DNA of 64,000 bases from Methylophaga marina (GTDB lineage Bacteria > Pseudomonadota > Gammaproteobacteria > Nitrosococcales > Methylophagaceae). This document shows, in pieces, positions 1 to 11,231 of the stretch. The stretch covers positions 2,781,001 through 2,845,000 of the forward strand of contig NZ_AP027741.1 in the NCBI RefSeq assembly GCF_030296755.1, in the 5' to 3' direction. The stretch's first letter is position 1. The number at the start of each line of letters is the position of its first letter. Position numbers and translations under genes: made by a program. The notes under the pieces are model-generated. The model did no database searches. It saw nothing but the letters and a program-made list of their open reading frames with translations, and was not told the origin of the DNA.

Positions 1-136
1 ATGCTTCCTCCATTTTTGCCAGATTGAAAACATCTGTCGCCCAGATTTTATCTATCGGTTCAGATTTGTGAACAGTTGTTTTTTGACGGTTTGTAATGTT
101 TGAAATCGCTTGCAGGCGAGATTCATTTCCACTCAT
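1..136 (-). CDS. Probable type III glutamine synthetase, N-terminal fragment
   Basis: Reading leftward from an ATG at 134-136, this frame stays open for 45 codons and runs off the window edge. It begins MSGNESRLQAIS and continues through an ATDVFNLAKMEEA stretch, which resembles the N-terminal region of type III (GlnN) glutamine synthetases (ammonia assimilation, ATP-dependent amidation of glutamate). A good ribosome binding site, AAGGGA, lies 5-10 bases upstream of the ATG. No catalytic residues fall inside the window, so the family call rests on N-terminal resemblance only. The frame itself is well supported. Confidence 0.45.
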   Translation of the reverse strand, partial: MSGNESRLQAISNITNRQKTTVHKSEPIDKIWATDVFNLAKMEEA

Positions 137-318
137 TTTCTATCCCTTAATCGCTGATGATTAATTGTTAATGTGATAAACGCAGTCGCTTTTTGGCGCA
201 TCAATTTTATTGATTGCGCATGTAATAGTGCTGTCGTTAGCACGGTTGTATCCCGACGCGAGCATCCCATCGTCTTTGTTTATGTAACACTAAAATAGAA
301 AATAACCATATCAACATA
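137..318. other. Intergenic leader with two inverted repeats
   Basis: No gene is seen. It holds a near-perfect inverted repeat at 196-219 (GCGCATCAAT and ATTGATTGCGC, one bulged base) and a second at 228-243 (GTGCT, 6-base loop, AGCAC). Both would lie in the 5' region of the leftward glutamine-synthetase-like gene, so they could be an operator or leader structure for it. I found no sigma-54 type TGGC/TTGC site, which might have been expected for a nitrogen gene. Confidence 0.4.
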
Positions 319-588
319 TTGATTATCAATATAAAGATCATCAGTGATATGAACGGCACGACATTTAGCGGAAAGGTTTTCAAGCGTGGTCGATATGAGT
401 CTTTATTGAACTATTTAATGTGTGACAGCTATCAATATAGAGCAAATAATTTCAGTTATGAAGACCTATTTTTGTCACATAAATCGTGTATGGCAGAAAG
501 AGATGTTTTCGTTTTTTTCAAACAAATGTTAAAGAAATACATGTTGTTGTCGATGCAAAACATAATGGACGCTAATGAGGCATGGTAG
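319..588 (+). CDS. Hypothetical small protein
   Basis: An 89-codon frame opens with TTG at 319; an internal ATG at 349 would give 79 residues. Neither start has a convincing ribosome binding site. The product is rich in Phe, Tyr and Met, has no clear signal peptide or membrane segment, and matches no family I recognise. Its stop codon overlaps the AGGGAG binding site of the next gene, which suits a two-gene unit with the FlxA-like protein, but the frame could also be chance. Confidence 0.3.
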   Translation: MIINIKIISDMNGTTFSGKVFKRGRYESLLNYLMCDSYQYRANNFSYEDLFLSHKSCMAERDVFVFFKQMLKKYMLLSMQNIMDANEAW

Positions 589-598
589 GGAGTCATAT

Positions 599-955
599 AT
601 GAATATTGATCTGTCATCTGTTCGAAGCAATGGGACGACTAAACACGCTGCCTCAACAGGCTCATCTCTGGACGCGCGTATAGCGGCTTTAAAGAAAAAG
701 ATGGTGGACTTGTTTAATGAGCTCAAAGCATTGTTGAAAAATCCTGGTGAAGATTCCGAAAAGCAAGCAGAAGCCATACAACAACAAATTCAATTACTTC
801 AGCTTCAAATTCAACAGCTGGAAGCCTTGAAAAAACAACAAGAAAAAGCAGCAGAAAAAGATCAAGCCATTGCTACGCCATCCAACACCACGGTCAATTC
901 GTCAGAAGCTACATCGGACACCAAAGTTGGCACTACGATAGACAGTTATAGCTGA
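599..955 (+). CDS. FlxA-like coiled-coil protein
   Basis: A 118-residue protein starting MNIDLSSVRSNG. The ATG at 599 is chosen over an upstream in-frame ATG at 575 because AGGGAG sits 6 bases before it. Residues about 25-85 form a charged, Gln-rich amphipathic helix (repeats of LQLQIQQLEAL type), followed by a Ser/Thr-rich tail. This layout fits the FlxA-like family, small proteins sometimes tied to the flagellar regulon whose biochemical role is unknown. A motY flagellar gene lies 15 kb away. The 3' end overlaps the convergent LysE gene by 10 bases. Confidence 0.6.
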   Translation: MNIDLSSVRSNGTTKHAASTGSSLDARIAALKKKMVDLFNELKALLKNPGEDSEKQAEAIQQQIQLLQLQIQQLEALKKQQEKAAEKDQAIATPSNTTVNSSEATSDTKVGTTIDSYS

Positions 956-1574
956 TAAAACAGTAATCGAGCCGCTAATAAGGTAAAGATAAGGGCGGTG
1001 AGTGACTGCAAGATGCGCTGAGCTCGACTGGAAGCAATTAACCACCTACCCATACTGGCTGCAGTCAATGCCATAACGCTGAATATCATCAATGCAGTCA
1101 GCATAAATATCAGCCCTAAATAGACAATTTGCCACGATACAGATACGCCTGATGTATCAATAAATTGTGGTAAAAATGCCAGGAAAAAAGCGCTACTTTA
1201 GGATTGCTGACATTCATTAAGAATCCGATTCTAAGCAAGCTGAGTGAAGTGTCTAATCTCTTTGTATCAGTCAAAGCTGTTATTACTGGTGTCCTGAATG
1301 CACGCCATGCTAGATAGAGCAAATAGCCAGCCCCAATGATTTTTAGCCATACAAATGTCATGGGTGAAGTGATTAACCAGGTAGCCAGGCCAAACACTAC
1401 CGCCGCAATGTGAATAATCAAACCGCTGCATAAGCCCAGCGTGATGATGAGCCCAGTTCTGGCCCCGTATAATGCTGATTGTGAGATGACATAAAGATTA
1501 TCCGGCCCAGGTGCAAGGGCCAGTACTATCGATGTCACTATAAACATCATCAAATTATCACTCATCAGCGTCAT
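946..1574 (-). CDS. LysE/RhtB family amino-acid exporter (frameshifted)
   Basis: An inner-membrane exporter of the LysE/RhtB family, which expels amino acids or their analogues. The N-terminal part is diagnostic: ALAPGPDNLYVISQS near residue 20, then a G-rich helix and a NVSNPKVALF motif near residue 120. As written, the frame is lost after that motif and stops near 1116. Adding one base to the six-A run at 1184-1189 gives FFLAFLPQFID and continues to a stop at 946-948. This yields 209 residues with the usual six hydrophobic segments and the usual family length. I read it as a functional gene with a sequencing undercall. The substrate cannot be told from sequence. Confidence 0.75.
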
Positions 1575-1576
1575 GA

Positions 1577-2275
1577 TTACTTAGTACTGGAACTCAGATT
1601 TAACCAGCTAAATGAGGATTTTAAAAATGTCACTGCTTGCTCCTCAATCACTTCACCATGGGCCATGACAATTTTTTCTGGCTGCCAGTCAATAATTTGC
1701 TGCAGATGCTGGCGGGCAATTGGCTTCTTAAACGTTAATCGCCAGTCAATCGGCATCTTGCCGTTAGGGGCTAAAACATCGGCGATTTTAGCGAGCAAGC
1801 GCTTGATAGGAGTGAAAGAGTGTGCCTGAAAGTTCTCAATTAAATCGGTCACAATGAGTGTTCTGCTGCTGCGATGAAAAAACACACACTCCTGCATCAC
1901 CTTTGAGCCTGTAAATAAGAGCTGTGATATGTCATCACGCCATGGTGGAACCCAATCAGCAGTAAGTACACCATTGAAGTGAATATCCGGGCGTTTCTGG
2001 CAGACTTGTTCTGTGCCAAATACTAAGGCTGATGGGTAATGCTGTTGCCAGTCTTTTAAAAATAAATGATGTAATTTATTGGGTGCAACCAAATAACGTA
2101 CTTCACCCAGTGCATCTATTTGTTTAGCTAAATCAGACGTGAATTGAATGGGACTATGCAACCATAGCGAACCATCTGCTAAGCGAATGACGACCATTCG
2201 CGTGGTGTATGGGAGGGTATAAAAGCGGACGCTATCACCATCAATGTAGCTTATTTTCTTCCCCAGGCTGTGCAT
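1577..2275 (-). CDS. DUF4336 domain protein
   Basis: A 232-residue soluble protein. I chose the ATG at 2273-2275 because GGAG lies six bases upstream; an earlier in-frame TTG at 2293 has no such site. It resembles the DUF4336 family, which has a metallo-beta-lactamase-like fold. Visible marks are WLHSPIQFT near residue 47, LVAPNKLHHLFLKDW near 70, TDLIENF near 150 and a late MAHGEVI. The function of the family is not established; a hydrolase-like role is inferred from the fold. It lies 2 bases upstream of the LysE-type exporter on the same strand, so the two are probably cotranscribed. Confidence 0.6.
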   Translation of the reverse strand: MHSLGKKISYIDGDSVRFYTLPYTTRMVVIRLADGSLWLHSPIQFTSDLAKQIDALGEVRYLVAPNKLHHLFLKDWQQHYPSALVFGTEQVCQKRPDIHFNGVLTADWVPPWRDDISQLLFTGSKVMQECVFFHRSSRTLIVTDLIENFQAHSFTPIKRLLAKIADVLAPNGKMPIDWRLTFKKPIARQHLQQIIDWQPEKIVMAHGEVIEEQAVTFLKSSFSWLNLSSSTK

Positions 2276-2399
2276 AATTACTCCATGGTTCAAGATGAAC
2301 GATATCTATGTCATCGCTGATTTCTTCTCAACGTGTTAAGTTCTGATGTGACAGAATATCGCTATTGCGAATCAATTATAGCTGAGGATAAAGCGACCA

Positions 2400-3482
2400 A
2401 TGACACTGCGATCAATTTTACGCAAATGGACAGAACGTTATTTCTCTGATGAAGAAGCCGTTATTCTGCTCATTGTTTTAGTGCTGGGCTTTGCTGTGGT
2501 TATCTGGTTGGGCGGGATGTTGGCGCCATTTTTTACGGCGTTGGTGATTGCTTTCCTGTTACAGGGGGTCGTGAATATGCTGACCCGCAGGCGTGTACCC
2601 AATATGGTGGCGGTAGCCATAGTCTTCCTCGGGTTTATCGGTTTGATGTTGGCTTTGGGCTTTTTATTAATGCCATTGTTGTGGAATCAGTTGGTTAACC
2701 TGGTGCAGGAAACGCCTAACATGTTGTCCAATGGTGAGGACTGGCTGGTCAACCTTCATTATCATTATCCTAATTTAATCAAACCTGATGAAATTCAAAG
2801 CTGGATTTCCAGCACCGCAAAACAATTCACGGTTTATGGGCAAAGGGCGGTGTCTTTGTCTATTGCTTCGCTGGGTAATGTGATTGGTTTGATTATCTAT
2901 CTGGTATTAGTGCCTATTCTGGTTTTCTTTATGCTGAAAGATCGGGAAAAACTGGTTGGATTTGTACTGTCATTCATGCCGGAAAAACGTGGGCTGATGA
3001 ACCGCATCTGGAGTGAAATGGATGATCAAATTGCTAATTATGTGCGTGGCAAAGTGGTCGAGATTGCGATTGTTGGTACGGTGAGTTATGCGACATTCTC
3101 ATTCTTTGGCTTGCAATACACCGCACTGTTGGCTGTCTTGGTGGGCTTCTCTGTGTTAATTCCATTTATTGGTGCTGCTGTCGCTACATTACCTGTTGCA
3201 GCGGTAGCGGGATTTCAATTCGGGCTCACCGAACAGTTTGCTTATATATTGATTGCTTACGGTATTATTCAGGCGCTTGATGGCAATGTGTTAGTGCCGG
3301 TTTTATTTTCAGAAGCTGTCAATTTGCATCCTGTTTCTATCATTCTTGCCGTTTTGTTTTTTGGTGGAATATGGGGTGTGTGGGGTGTTTTCTTTGCCAT
3401 TCCACTGGCAACATTATTAAAAGCCCTGATAACCGCCTGGCCAAGAAGCTTACATGAGACGCCCATACAGAAAAGCCCCTAA
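2400..3482 (+). CDS. AI-2E family transporter (PerM-like)
   Basis: A 360-residue integral membrane protein of the AI-2E/PerM family. It has paired hydrophobic helices at residues 20-75, a polar central region (about 95-150), then a cluster of membrane helices including LVLVPILVFFMLKDRE, a family mark, and PFIGAAVATLPV further on. Members export varied substrates; autoinducer-2 export is proven only for a few. GAGGA precedes the start by about 12 bases. Length is normal. A second paralogue of similar length lies at 57510-58580. The last residues overlap a short +1 frame (3454-3594), so a C-terminal frameshift cannot be excluded. Confidence 0.85.
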   Translation: MTLRSILRKWTERYFSDEEAVILLIVLVLGFAVVIWLGGMLAPFFTALVIAFLLQGVVNMLTRRRVPNMVAVAIVFLGFIGLMLALGFLLMPLLWNQLVNLVQETPNMLSNGEDWLVNLHYHYPNLIKPDEIQSWISSTAKQFTVYGQRAVSLSIASLGNVIGLIIYLVLVPILVFFMLKDREKLVGFVLSFMPEKRGLMNRIWSEMDDQIANYVRGKVVEIAIVGTVSYATFSFFGLQYTALLAVLVGFSVLIPFIGAAVATLPVAAVAGFQFGLTEQFAYILIAYGIIQALDGNVLVPVLFSEAVNLHPVSIILAVLFFGGIWGVWGVFFAIPLATLLKALITAWPRSLHETPIQKSP

Positions 3483-3601
3483 AGCTCGTCAAACCGGGCT
3501 TGTTGATGGTGAAAAATTGTCAGTAATTGCAGCAAAAACATCAGCGTTGGCTACAAAAGGGCATTTGACTGAGATGAATTTATCTAAAACGTAATCATCA
3601 T

Positions 3602-4078
3602 ATGCTTATCGTACAAACTTTCTTGACACAGTGGGATAAAAGTCAGCGCAGTGAAGCTGATAAACGACAGCGTTTGCATCAGCCTGACAGAGCCTTGGTG
3701 TGTCTTGCTTCAGCAAATACACTAGCGGATGAACGCATTGTGCTGGATATGCATGGTGAGCCTGAGCAGCATAAGCGTATTCAGTTTCATTTAGACACTG
3801 AGGATTTTTATATTGACCGCTTTCATTTTTCTCTGACTGAGCGGACATTGGCATATAAAACAGCACAGTCTGCACCCAGGCTGATTTCAGCATTGGAAGA
3901 GGGATGGGTGCAGTGTCGATATAATTGGCGTCGCCGAGTAGAACAAAGTGGCTATATCTATTGGCTTTATGAGGATGTTACGCTAAACGCCTGTTTTGTA
4001 GATAACTTTAGAGAAGATGTGTTTATGAGACAAGCAGCTGATCACGTCTTCACTGACTTAACATTACCTGCAGAATGA
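3602..4078 (+). CDS. Conserved-looking hypothetical protein
   Basis: A 158-residue soluble protein that I do not recognise. It begins MLIVQTFLTQWDKSQRSEAD and is rich in charged and aromatic residues, with RFHFSLTERTLAYK mid-protein and a Trp/Tyr-rich stretch (YNWRRRVEQSGYIYWLY) at about residues 106-122. There is no signal peptide or membrane helix. No clear ribosome binding site precedes the ATG. Codon use is like its neighbours, and the frame is long for chance in this region. It ends 10 bases from the convergent murI gene. No function is proposed. Confidence 0.55.
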   Translation: MLIVQTFLTQWDKSQRSEADKRQRLHQPDRALVCLASANTLADERIVLDMHGEPEQHKRIQFHLDTEDFYIDRFHFSLTERTLAYKTAQSAPRLISALEEGWVQCRYNWRRRVEQSGYIYWLYEDVTLNACFVDNFREDVFMRQAADHVFTDLTLPAE

Positions 4079-4088
4079 ATTGAAGCCT

Positions 4089-4874
4089 TTAAAAAAGTTG
4101 TATATCCGCTTTACCCCACAACGTTGTCACTTGTTTTTCAAAAACTGTTTTATGGCTATTACTTAACATCAGCACTGATCCCAGATCAGATACTTCAGCG
4201 TGAAGGTTGTCCATGGTTAATCGTCTATCGACCTCACGGGCGACAGCCTCTTCCGTGCTGATGATGGTGATATTCGGTCCGGCAACCTGTTGTATAACGG
4301 CTTTGAGATGAGTGAAATGTGTACAACCAAGGATGAGCGTATCGGCACCTTTATCCAGTAAAGGTTGTATATAACGTTGAACGGTGTTGTATGTGTCCTT
4401 ATAACTTAACGCTAATGTTTCTACTAAAATCACCAGATCAGGGCAGGGTTGTATTTCAATCCAAGCACCCATAGCGACGCGCTCAGCTAAATCATGAAAT
4501 GACTGGCTGGTGAGTGTTTTTGCCGTGGCTAACACACCGATGACGCCCGTTTTTGTATTCAATGCAGCCGGGCGTAACCCTGGCTCCACGCCGATAAACG
4601 GCAATGAATAACGTTCCCGTAGTGCTTTAATACTGACCAGGGTCGCCGTATTACAAGCGACTACAATGGCCTTGACTTGCCGACGGAGTAACTCTTCGGT
4701 AATCGTGACGGAACGCTCGAGGATGTAGGCTTCGCTTTTTTCACCGTAGGGTGCATGCAGCGTATCAGCCAAATAGATGAGATGCTCGTTTGGCATACGT
4801 TCTCTAATCTGTTTGGCAATAGGCAAGCCGCCGATACCAGAGTCAAATATACCAATCGGTCTTGCGTCAGCCAT
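4089..4874 (-). CDS. murI: Glutamate racemase
   Basis: Interconverts L- and D-glutamate in the cytoplasm, supplying D-glutamate for peptidoglycan. The 261-residue protein has the family marks in order: GIFDSGIGGL at residues 8-17, ADTLHAPYG near 36, the first catalytic cysteine in VACNTAT near 73, GVEPGLRPA near 95 and the second catalytic cysteine in LGCTHF near 182. Length is normal. The gene stands alone on this strand, with a thioesterase gene upstream in the same direction and a hypothetical gene converging from the other side. Confidence 0.95.
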   Translation of the reverse strand: MADARPIGIFDSGIGGLPIAKQIRERMPNEHLIYLADTLHAPYGEKSEAYILERSVTITEELLRRQVKAIVVACNTATLVSIKALRERYSLPFIGVEPGLRPAALNTKTGVIGVLATAKTLTSQSFHDLAERVAMGAWIEIQPCPDLVILVETLALSYKDTYNTVQRYIQPLLDKGADTLILGCTHFTHLKAVIQQVAGPNITIISTEEAVAREVDRRLTMDNLHAEVSDLGSVLMLSNSHKTVFEKQVTTLWGKADIQLF

Positions 4875-4947
4875 GATGAGTTCTGTTTATTATAGAGAAT
4901 AAAAAATCGACGATTGTACTTGATCTATTCGTAGATGGTGTTAATGG

Positions 4948-5390
4948 TTAGCGTTGCAGAGCCACAAATTCACCCTGAAACAAACCCACACGGTCAGTCT
5001 CAAGTCTTAGTGTCGATACCACAGTAATTCGTGCTTTTCCCATTCGTGCAAAAGCACGTAAAAACTTTTCCCAGTTTTCAGTGATGGGTATGTACGCAGT
5101 CGCAGTAAACTCGCCCTTTATTGGCTTTTCATACTCCATCGAGTTTCGTTGAATGACTAGTGTGCAGTCCAGACCGGCGTTATGGAGTCGTGTATTTAAT
5201 AGTGACCATGCAGATAAGATGGCTAATGTTGAGGCACTGCCACCGAATACGGTTTCATGGTAGTTAATATTGGGCGTCAGGGGGCTTGGAGTGTGACATG
5301 GTCATCTGCCAAGGTTGTGACAGAAACCTGCATGGCTGCTGATAAAGGAATGTGTTGATACAGGTACTGCTGTAGTTGTTCAGGTGTCAT
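4948..5390 (-). CDS. YiiD C-terminal-type hot-dog thioesterase (frameshifted)
   Basis: A putative acyl-thioesterase of the YiiD C-terminal domain type. Reading from the ATG at 5388-5390, the frame gives MTPEQLQQYLYQHIPLS and an ADDHVTLQAP strand, then hits a stop. Adding one base to the five-G run at 5280-5284 restores LTPNINYHETVFGGSAST and the rest of the domain through to 4948. The result is 147 residues, normal for a single hot-dog domain. The NYHETVFGGS segment carries the long hot-dog helix start typical of these proteins. It is a probable sequencing undercall. The substrate is unknown. Confidence 0.7.
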
Positions 5391-5500
5391 CGTTTCACTG
5401 CTCGGATGGATTGTCAGAATAATAACGTCTTCTCACTAGTTGAAAAAGTCTTTACGCTATCCCTCATATTCAGCAGCCAGTTGAGAAGGTTCACATCACA

Positions 5501-6630
5501 ATGAAAACATCTCTGCAAAGAACACGATGGTCAATTTCTGGCGTATTGTTGCTACTTGCGTTTTATACTGGCGTTGCTTTTGCAGACGACGTTCAGGATG
5601 GCATTGCGGCATATAAAAACAGAGATTTTCATACTGCTTATCAAGCATGGCATAAAGCGGCAGAGCAGAATATCGCTGAGGCGCAATGGATGTTAGGCAT
5701 TATGTTATTAAACGGCCAGGGAGTGAAACAAGACAATGCTGCTGCCTATTCCTGGTTAACCCTAGCCAGTGAAAAGAAACATAAACAAGCCTCCATTGAT
5801 CGACTAGCAATACGAAACCGATTAACGGTTGAAGAGCTAGCCAAAGCAGATATGTTGACGGCGGCATTCAGAGATAAACAAACCTCAAAAACAGTCATAG
5901 AACAGCAAAAAGAACAAGCCTTTCAATGGTTTGAAAAAGCCGCCAGAAAAGGCGATGCTCATGCGCAATACCAACTGGGTGAAATGCTACTCAGTGGCGA
6001 TGGTGTCAGGCAGGATAACGTTGCTGCCTATTCCTGGTTTAGCTTGGCGAGTCAACAAAACCACCCACAGGCTATTGTGAAACAGGCACAACTGAAAGAT
6101 GAGTTAAGTGCTAGCCAGATCGAAAAAGCGAATGCTTTGATGTTAACTAACCGTGAAAACCACTCGATTAACGATGCGCCACCTGGATTACCTGAAATCA
6201 CAGAAAAATCTGACGTTAAGGTTGTTCAGCCAACGTCAGAAGTAATGGCACTATCTACTGTCCAATCAGTGCCTGAAAAGCTAACGGCGCTCACAACCGA
6301 AAAGCCTGAAAAGTCTCATAAAGTTAAAGCCGAACAAAAGGTGTCTGATGACAAGCCGCAAGCAGTGACTGTTTATCGTGTGCAGGTAGGGGCATTCAAA
6401 TCAAGAGAACAAGTTGATATCGCCTTGGCCCAACTAACAAAAAAGCTGCTTTGAAAGGGCAAACATACCAAACAACCATTACCGAACCCGTTGAAGATAC
6501 TGTTAAGCCAGATTTTTATCGTCTACAGCTGGGTAATTTTGCAGATAAGCCCGAGGCAACAAAACTGTGTCAATTTCTTAAGCAGAACAAGCAGCCTTGT
6601 TTTGTTGTTTCCAGCGAGTCAGATAAATAA
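5501..6630 (+). CDS. SEL1-repeat and SPOR-domain envelope protein (frameshifted)
   Basis: A secreted or periplasmic protein with a signal peptide (hydrophobic stretch at residues 12-26, cleavage probably after VAFA) and two SEL1-type repeats (EAQWMLGIMLLNGQGV at about 65-80 and HAQYQLGEMLLSGDGV at about 157-172). A Lys/Thr/Pro-rich linker leads to a C-terminal SPOR domain (VYRVQVGAFKSREQ). The frame breaks inside the SPOR domain. One extra A in the six-A run at 6439-6444 restores it to a stop at 6628-6630, giving 376 residues and the second SPOR half (FYRLQLGNFADKPEA). SPOR domains bind denuded peptidoglycan at division sites, so a cell-wall role is likely. Confidence 0.8.
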
Positions 6631-6641
6631 AGATGATTTAT

Positions 6642-7241
6642 TTAACTTTGCCAGATTTTATAGTGGATTAATTTTTTGATTTCTTGGTAGAGAGGAGACA
6701 TAAAATACTCAGGACCACCAATAAAATTGCCATCAACAATCAAGCCTGTTCTTTCTAGTCGATGCAGCAAAGCCGCTGTATAAACAGCAGAAATATTATA
6801 GCGTTGGCATATACGTTTTTTTGCTTTTTGATTACGCTCAAGAACAATGGTTGATTCTTCTTGAGCTTCTTCGATGCTTAGCTCTTCACTTAGAATGAAT
6901 AGGATTTCTATTTCGCGAATAGATAAGTCAGAAATGATAGAAAGAGTCTCTTCATACAACGTGGGTGTATTTCGAATTACTTGAGTTTCGATGCCATTAA
7001 TAAACAAGTTCTCTAAAATAGCTACCTTTTCTTTTGAAATAGCTTTATCAATAGCATCAATGGTTTTAATGAAACATGCAATAAAATCGTCTGATTGGAG
7101 TTCATTATCAGTTAAATTTATTTCACCTGTCTCTAATCGTTTAATTAATTTATCAAACTTATTGTTTCTATAAGTTTTTATTACTTTGTCTAGAGCCGTT
7201 CTAAGTGCTACTTTTCCGATGCCTGTACTCAATGAATCCAT
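6642..7241 (-). CDS. Unknown A+T-rich helical protein
   Basis: A 199-residue protein that I do not recognise. It starts MDSLSTGIGKVALRTALDKV and is rich in Ile, Leu, Lys and Glu. Residues about 65-130 look all-helical. The C-terminal third (YNISAVYTAALLHRLERTGLI) reads like a winged-helix DNA-binding segment. It has no signal peptide, and a basic C-terminal tail. Its codon use looks more A/T-rich than the flanking genes, which suggests recent acquisition. It sits alone between an envelope protein gene and smr, facing the former. Small helical genes of this kind turn up in phage-defence or stress loci, but nothing here proves that. Confidence 0.6.
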   Translation of the reverse strand: MDSLSTGIGKVALRTALDKVIKTYRNNKFDKLIKRLETGEINLTDNELQSDDFIACFIKTIDAIDKAISKEKVAILENLFINGIETQVIRNTPTLYEETLSIISDLSIREIEILFILSEELSIEEAQEESTIVLERNQKAKKRICQRYNISAVYTAALLHRLERTGLIVDGNFIGGPEYFMSPLYQEIKKLIHYKIWQS

Positions 7242-7278
7242 TTTTCATGCCTTTGTTGTGTATGGCTTATTAGCTTAC

Positions 7279-7833
7279 TTATTCTTGAAACAACCTTTTC
7301 AGAAGAACATACAACGCGCCCGTGCCGCCATCGTCGATAGTTGCACTACAGAACGCAAGCACAATCTCACTTTGGCGCAGCCAATGGTTCAGTTTGCTTT
7401 TTAAGACGGGTTTATTATCACGCGAACCCCAGCCTTTTCCGTGGATGATGCGTACACAGCGGATTTGTTGTTGCTGGCAAAACTCCAGAAACTCAGACAA
7501 TGATGGTTCGGCTTTGGCAATGGTCATGCCATGTAAATCTAACTCCGCTTCAATGTGGACTTTGCCATTACGTAACTTGCCGAACAGTTTGTGCTGAATT
7601 CCTGGACCACGGTATTCAAGATATTCTTCATTACCAACCGTCTCTGGAGAGAACATATCTGAGAAGGTTTCTCCCTGATATTCATCATCCATGATTTTTT
7701 GGCGAATGGCTTTAGCAACCGGTTTCGGTTTGTTATGAATCAGACGATTTTGGCGTATACGGGTGGCATCGCGCATTTCCTCTCGGAATAATGCAAATTC
7801 ATCTTCTTCAGAGTCGTCTTTTTTATTGGCCAT
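7279..7833 (-). CDS. Smr domain endonuclease (SmrA-like)
   Basis: A 184-residue protein with an N-terminal extension and a C-terminal Smr domain. The domain marks are ELDLHGMTIAKAEPSL near residue 104, IIHGKGWGSRDNKPVLKSKL near 133 and DDGGTGALYVLLKRL near the end. The HGKG and GG.GA.YV.L pattern is closer to E. coli SmrA than SmrB. Smr domains cut nucleic acid; SmrB is a ribosome-collision mRNA nuclease, and SmrA is less well understood. The frame stays open further upstream into the thiamine riboswitch antisense, but the ATG at 7831-7833 (MANKKDDSEED) is the sensible start. It diverges from the thi operon. Confidence 0.8.
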   Translation of the reverse strand: MANKKDDSEEDEFALFREEMRDATRIRQNRLIHNKPKPVAKAIRQKIMDDEYQGETFSDMFSPETVGNEEYLEYRGPGIQHKLFGKLRNGKVHIEAELDLHGMTIAKAEPSLSEFLEFCQQQQIRCVRIIHGKGWGSRDNKPVLKSKLNHWLRQSEIVLAFCSATIDDGGTGALYVLLKRLFQE

Positions 7834-7930
7834 GAACCTGATGCTGCCTGCGTGTTTGGAGAAAAAATAGTAGACCATTGTGCCAGATGAGGCTTGTGTA
7901 AAAAATCCTTTTTGATTTACCATGCAAAGC

Positions 7931-9945
<2,015 letters not shown>

Positions 9946-9946
<1 letters not shown>

Positions 9947-11025
9947 TGAGCCATTATCTCATCATCGGTAGTGGCCTGATCGGACGCCTGACAGCTTGGC
10001 GTCTGATTCGGGCAGGCTATCAAGTGACATTGTTATCGAAAGACGACAAAACCGGTAGCGATAGTGCTGGTTTTGTCGCCGCTTCGATGGTTGCACCATT
10101 AACTGAAGCGGTGACAGCTGAACCCTTAGTGAAAACGATTGGTATGCGTTCTTATCAGCTATGGCCTAAATGGCTCAGCGAGTTAGAAGCCCGGGTGTTT
10201 TATCAGAATGAAGGCACTTTAGTCGTAGCACATCAGGGTGATAAAGCCGAAATGGAACGGTTTGATAGACGGGCCAAACATGTACTGGCAGACAGTGATT
10301 ATGTTCAGCTGGATAAAGCGGCACTGAGTTTACGCGAGCCAGAATTAGCTGAACGCTTCGATCAAGCCATGTGGTTTGAAAAAGAATCATGCATTGATAA
10401 TCGCCAGCTTTATCAGCAATTGACTTCGTTCCTCGAGTTGCATGCTAATTGGCTGATAACAGATGAGATCGGTGAGTTGAATTCGACCGAGATCGAAAAG
10501 CTCACACAACGTTATCTGCAGTGTTCAGCAGAAAGCTTTGATGTGGTGTTGGACTGTCGCGGCAATGGCGGTAAAGCAAATTTAGCCGAATTGCGCAGTG
10601 TGCGTGGCGAAGTGATTCGTGTATCAGCGCCTGAAGTGAACTTCAAACACGCGATACGATTGATGCATCCACGTTATCCGTTTTACTTGGCGCCACGTCC
10701 AAATAACGAGTATGTACTGGGTGCCACTGTGATAGAAAGTGATGATCGCTCTCAGCTAACCGTCAGAAGTGGTTTGGAGTTAATGTCGGCCTTGTACAGC
10801 TTGCATAAAGGCTTTGCTGAAGCACGCATTCTGGAAATGGCTGCACATTGTCGACCTGGCCTTCCCGATAATCTTCCCACGATAAGACGAACCGACTGGG
10901 GTTACGTTATCAATGGTTTTTATCGACATGGCTATTTGTTTGCGCCGGCCGTTATTGATGATTTATGTCATTTGTTAGCAGGGCAGAGTGGGCAAATACA
11001 ATTTGGAGCGTTGTATGACATCTAA
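9946..11025 (+). CDS. thiO: Glycine oxidase ThiO
   Basis: A FAD-dependent amine oxidase that turns glycine into iminoacetate (dehydroglycine) for thiazole synthesis. The start ATG overlaps the thiC stop (TGATG), giving 359 residues. The N-terminal Rossmann motif IIGSGLIGRLTAWRL is clear, DCRGNGGKANL sits near residue 200, and the C-terminal HCRPGLPDNLPTI and NGFYRHGYLFAPA segments match the family's FAD and substrate region. Use of thiO rather than the anaerobic thiH fits an aerobic organism. thiS starts 11 bases before its stop. Confidence 0.93.
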
Positions 11026-11230
11026 TGTAATCGTACAGATTCAATTCAATGGTGAGTTACTGGATATTGATGCAGAACACACCGTGGCACAGTTTGTTGA
11101 AGGTCAACAAGTGCAGGGCCGTTTTGTGATTGTTATTAATGATGAACTGCTACCTAAATCTCGTTGGCAGGATGTAGTGATTCATGATGGAGATCGTATT
11201 GATATTGTGTCTCCAATAAGTGGAGGTTGA
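11015..11230 (+). CDS. thiS: Sulfur carrier protein ThiS
   Basis: A 71-residue ubiquitin-like carrier that brings sulfur as a C-terminal thiocarboxylate to ThiG. It ends in the required Gly-Gly (SPISGG). The start ATG at 11015 has GGAG about 7 bases upstream and lies inside the end of thiO. The [14 protein letters not shown] tail is typical. No thiF adenylyltransferase gene is present in this operon, so ThiS must be activated by an enzyme coded elsewhere, perhaps MoeB. Confidence 0.93.
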   Translation: MTSNVIVQIQFNGELLDIDAEHTVAQFVEGQQVQGRFVIVINDELLPKSRWQDVVIHDGDRIDIVSPISGG

Positions 11231-11231
11231 G

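Noticed and set aside
3454-3594. 46-codon basic open frame overlapping the end of the first AI-2E gene
   Set aside because: No ribosome binding site and no recognised family; it could be the true C-terminus after a frameshift, but the transporter already has a normal length.
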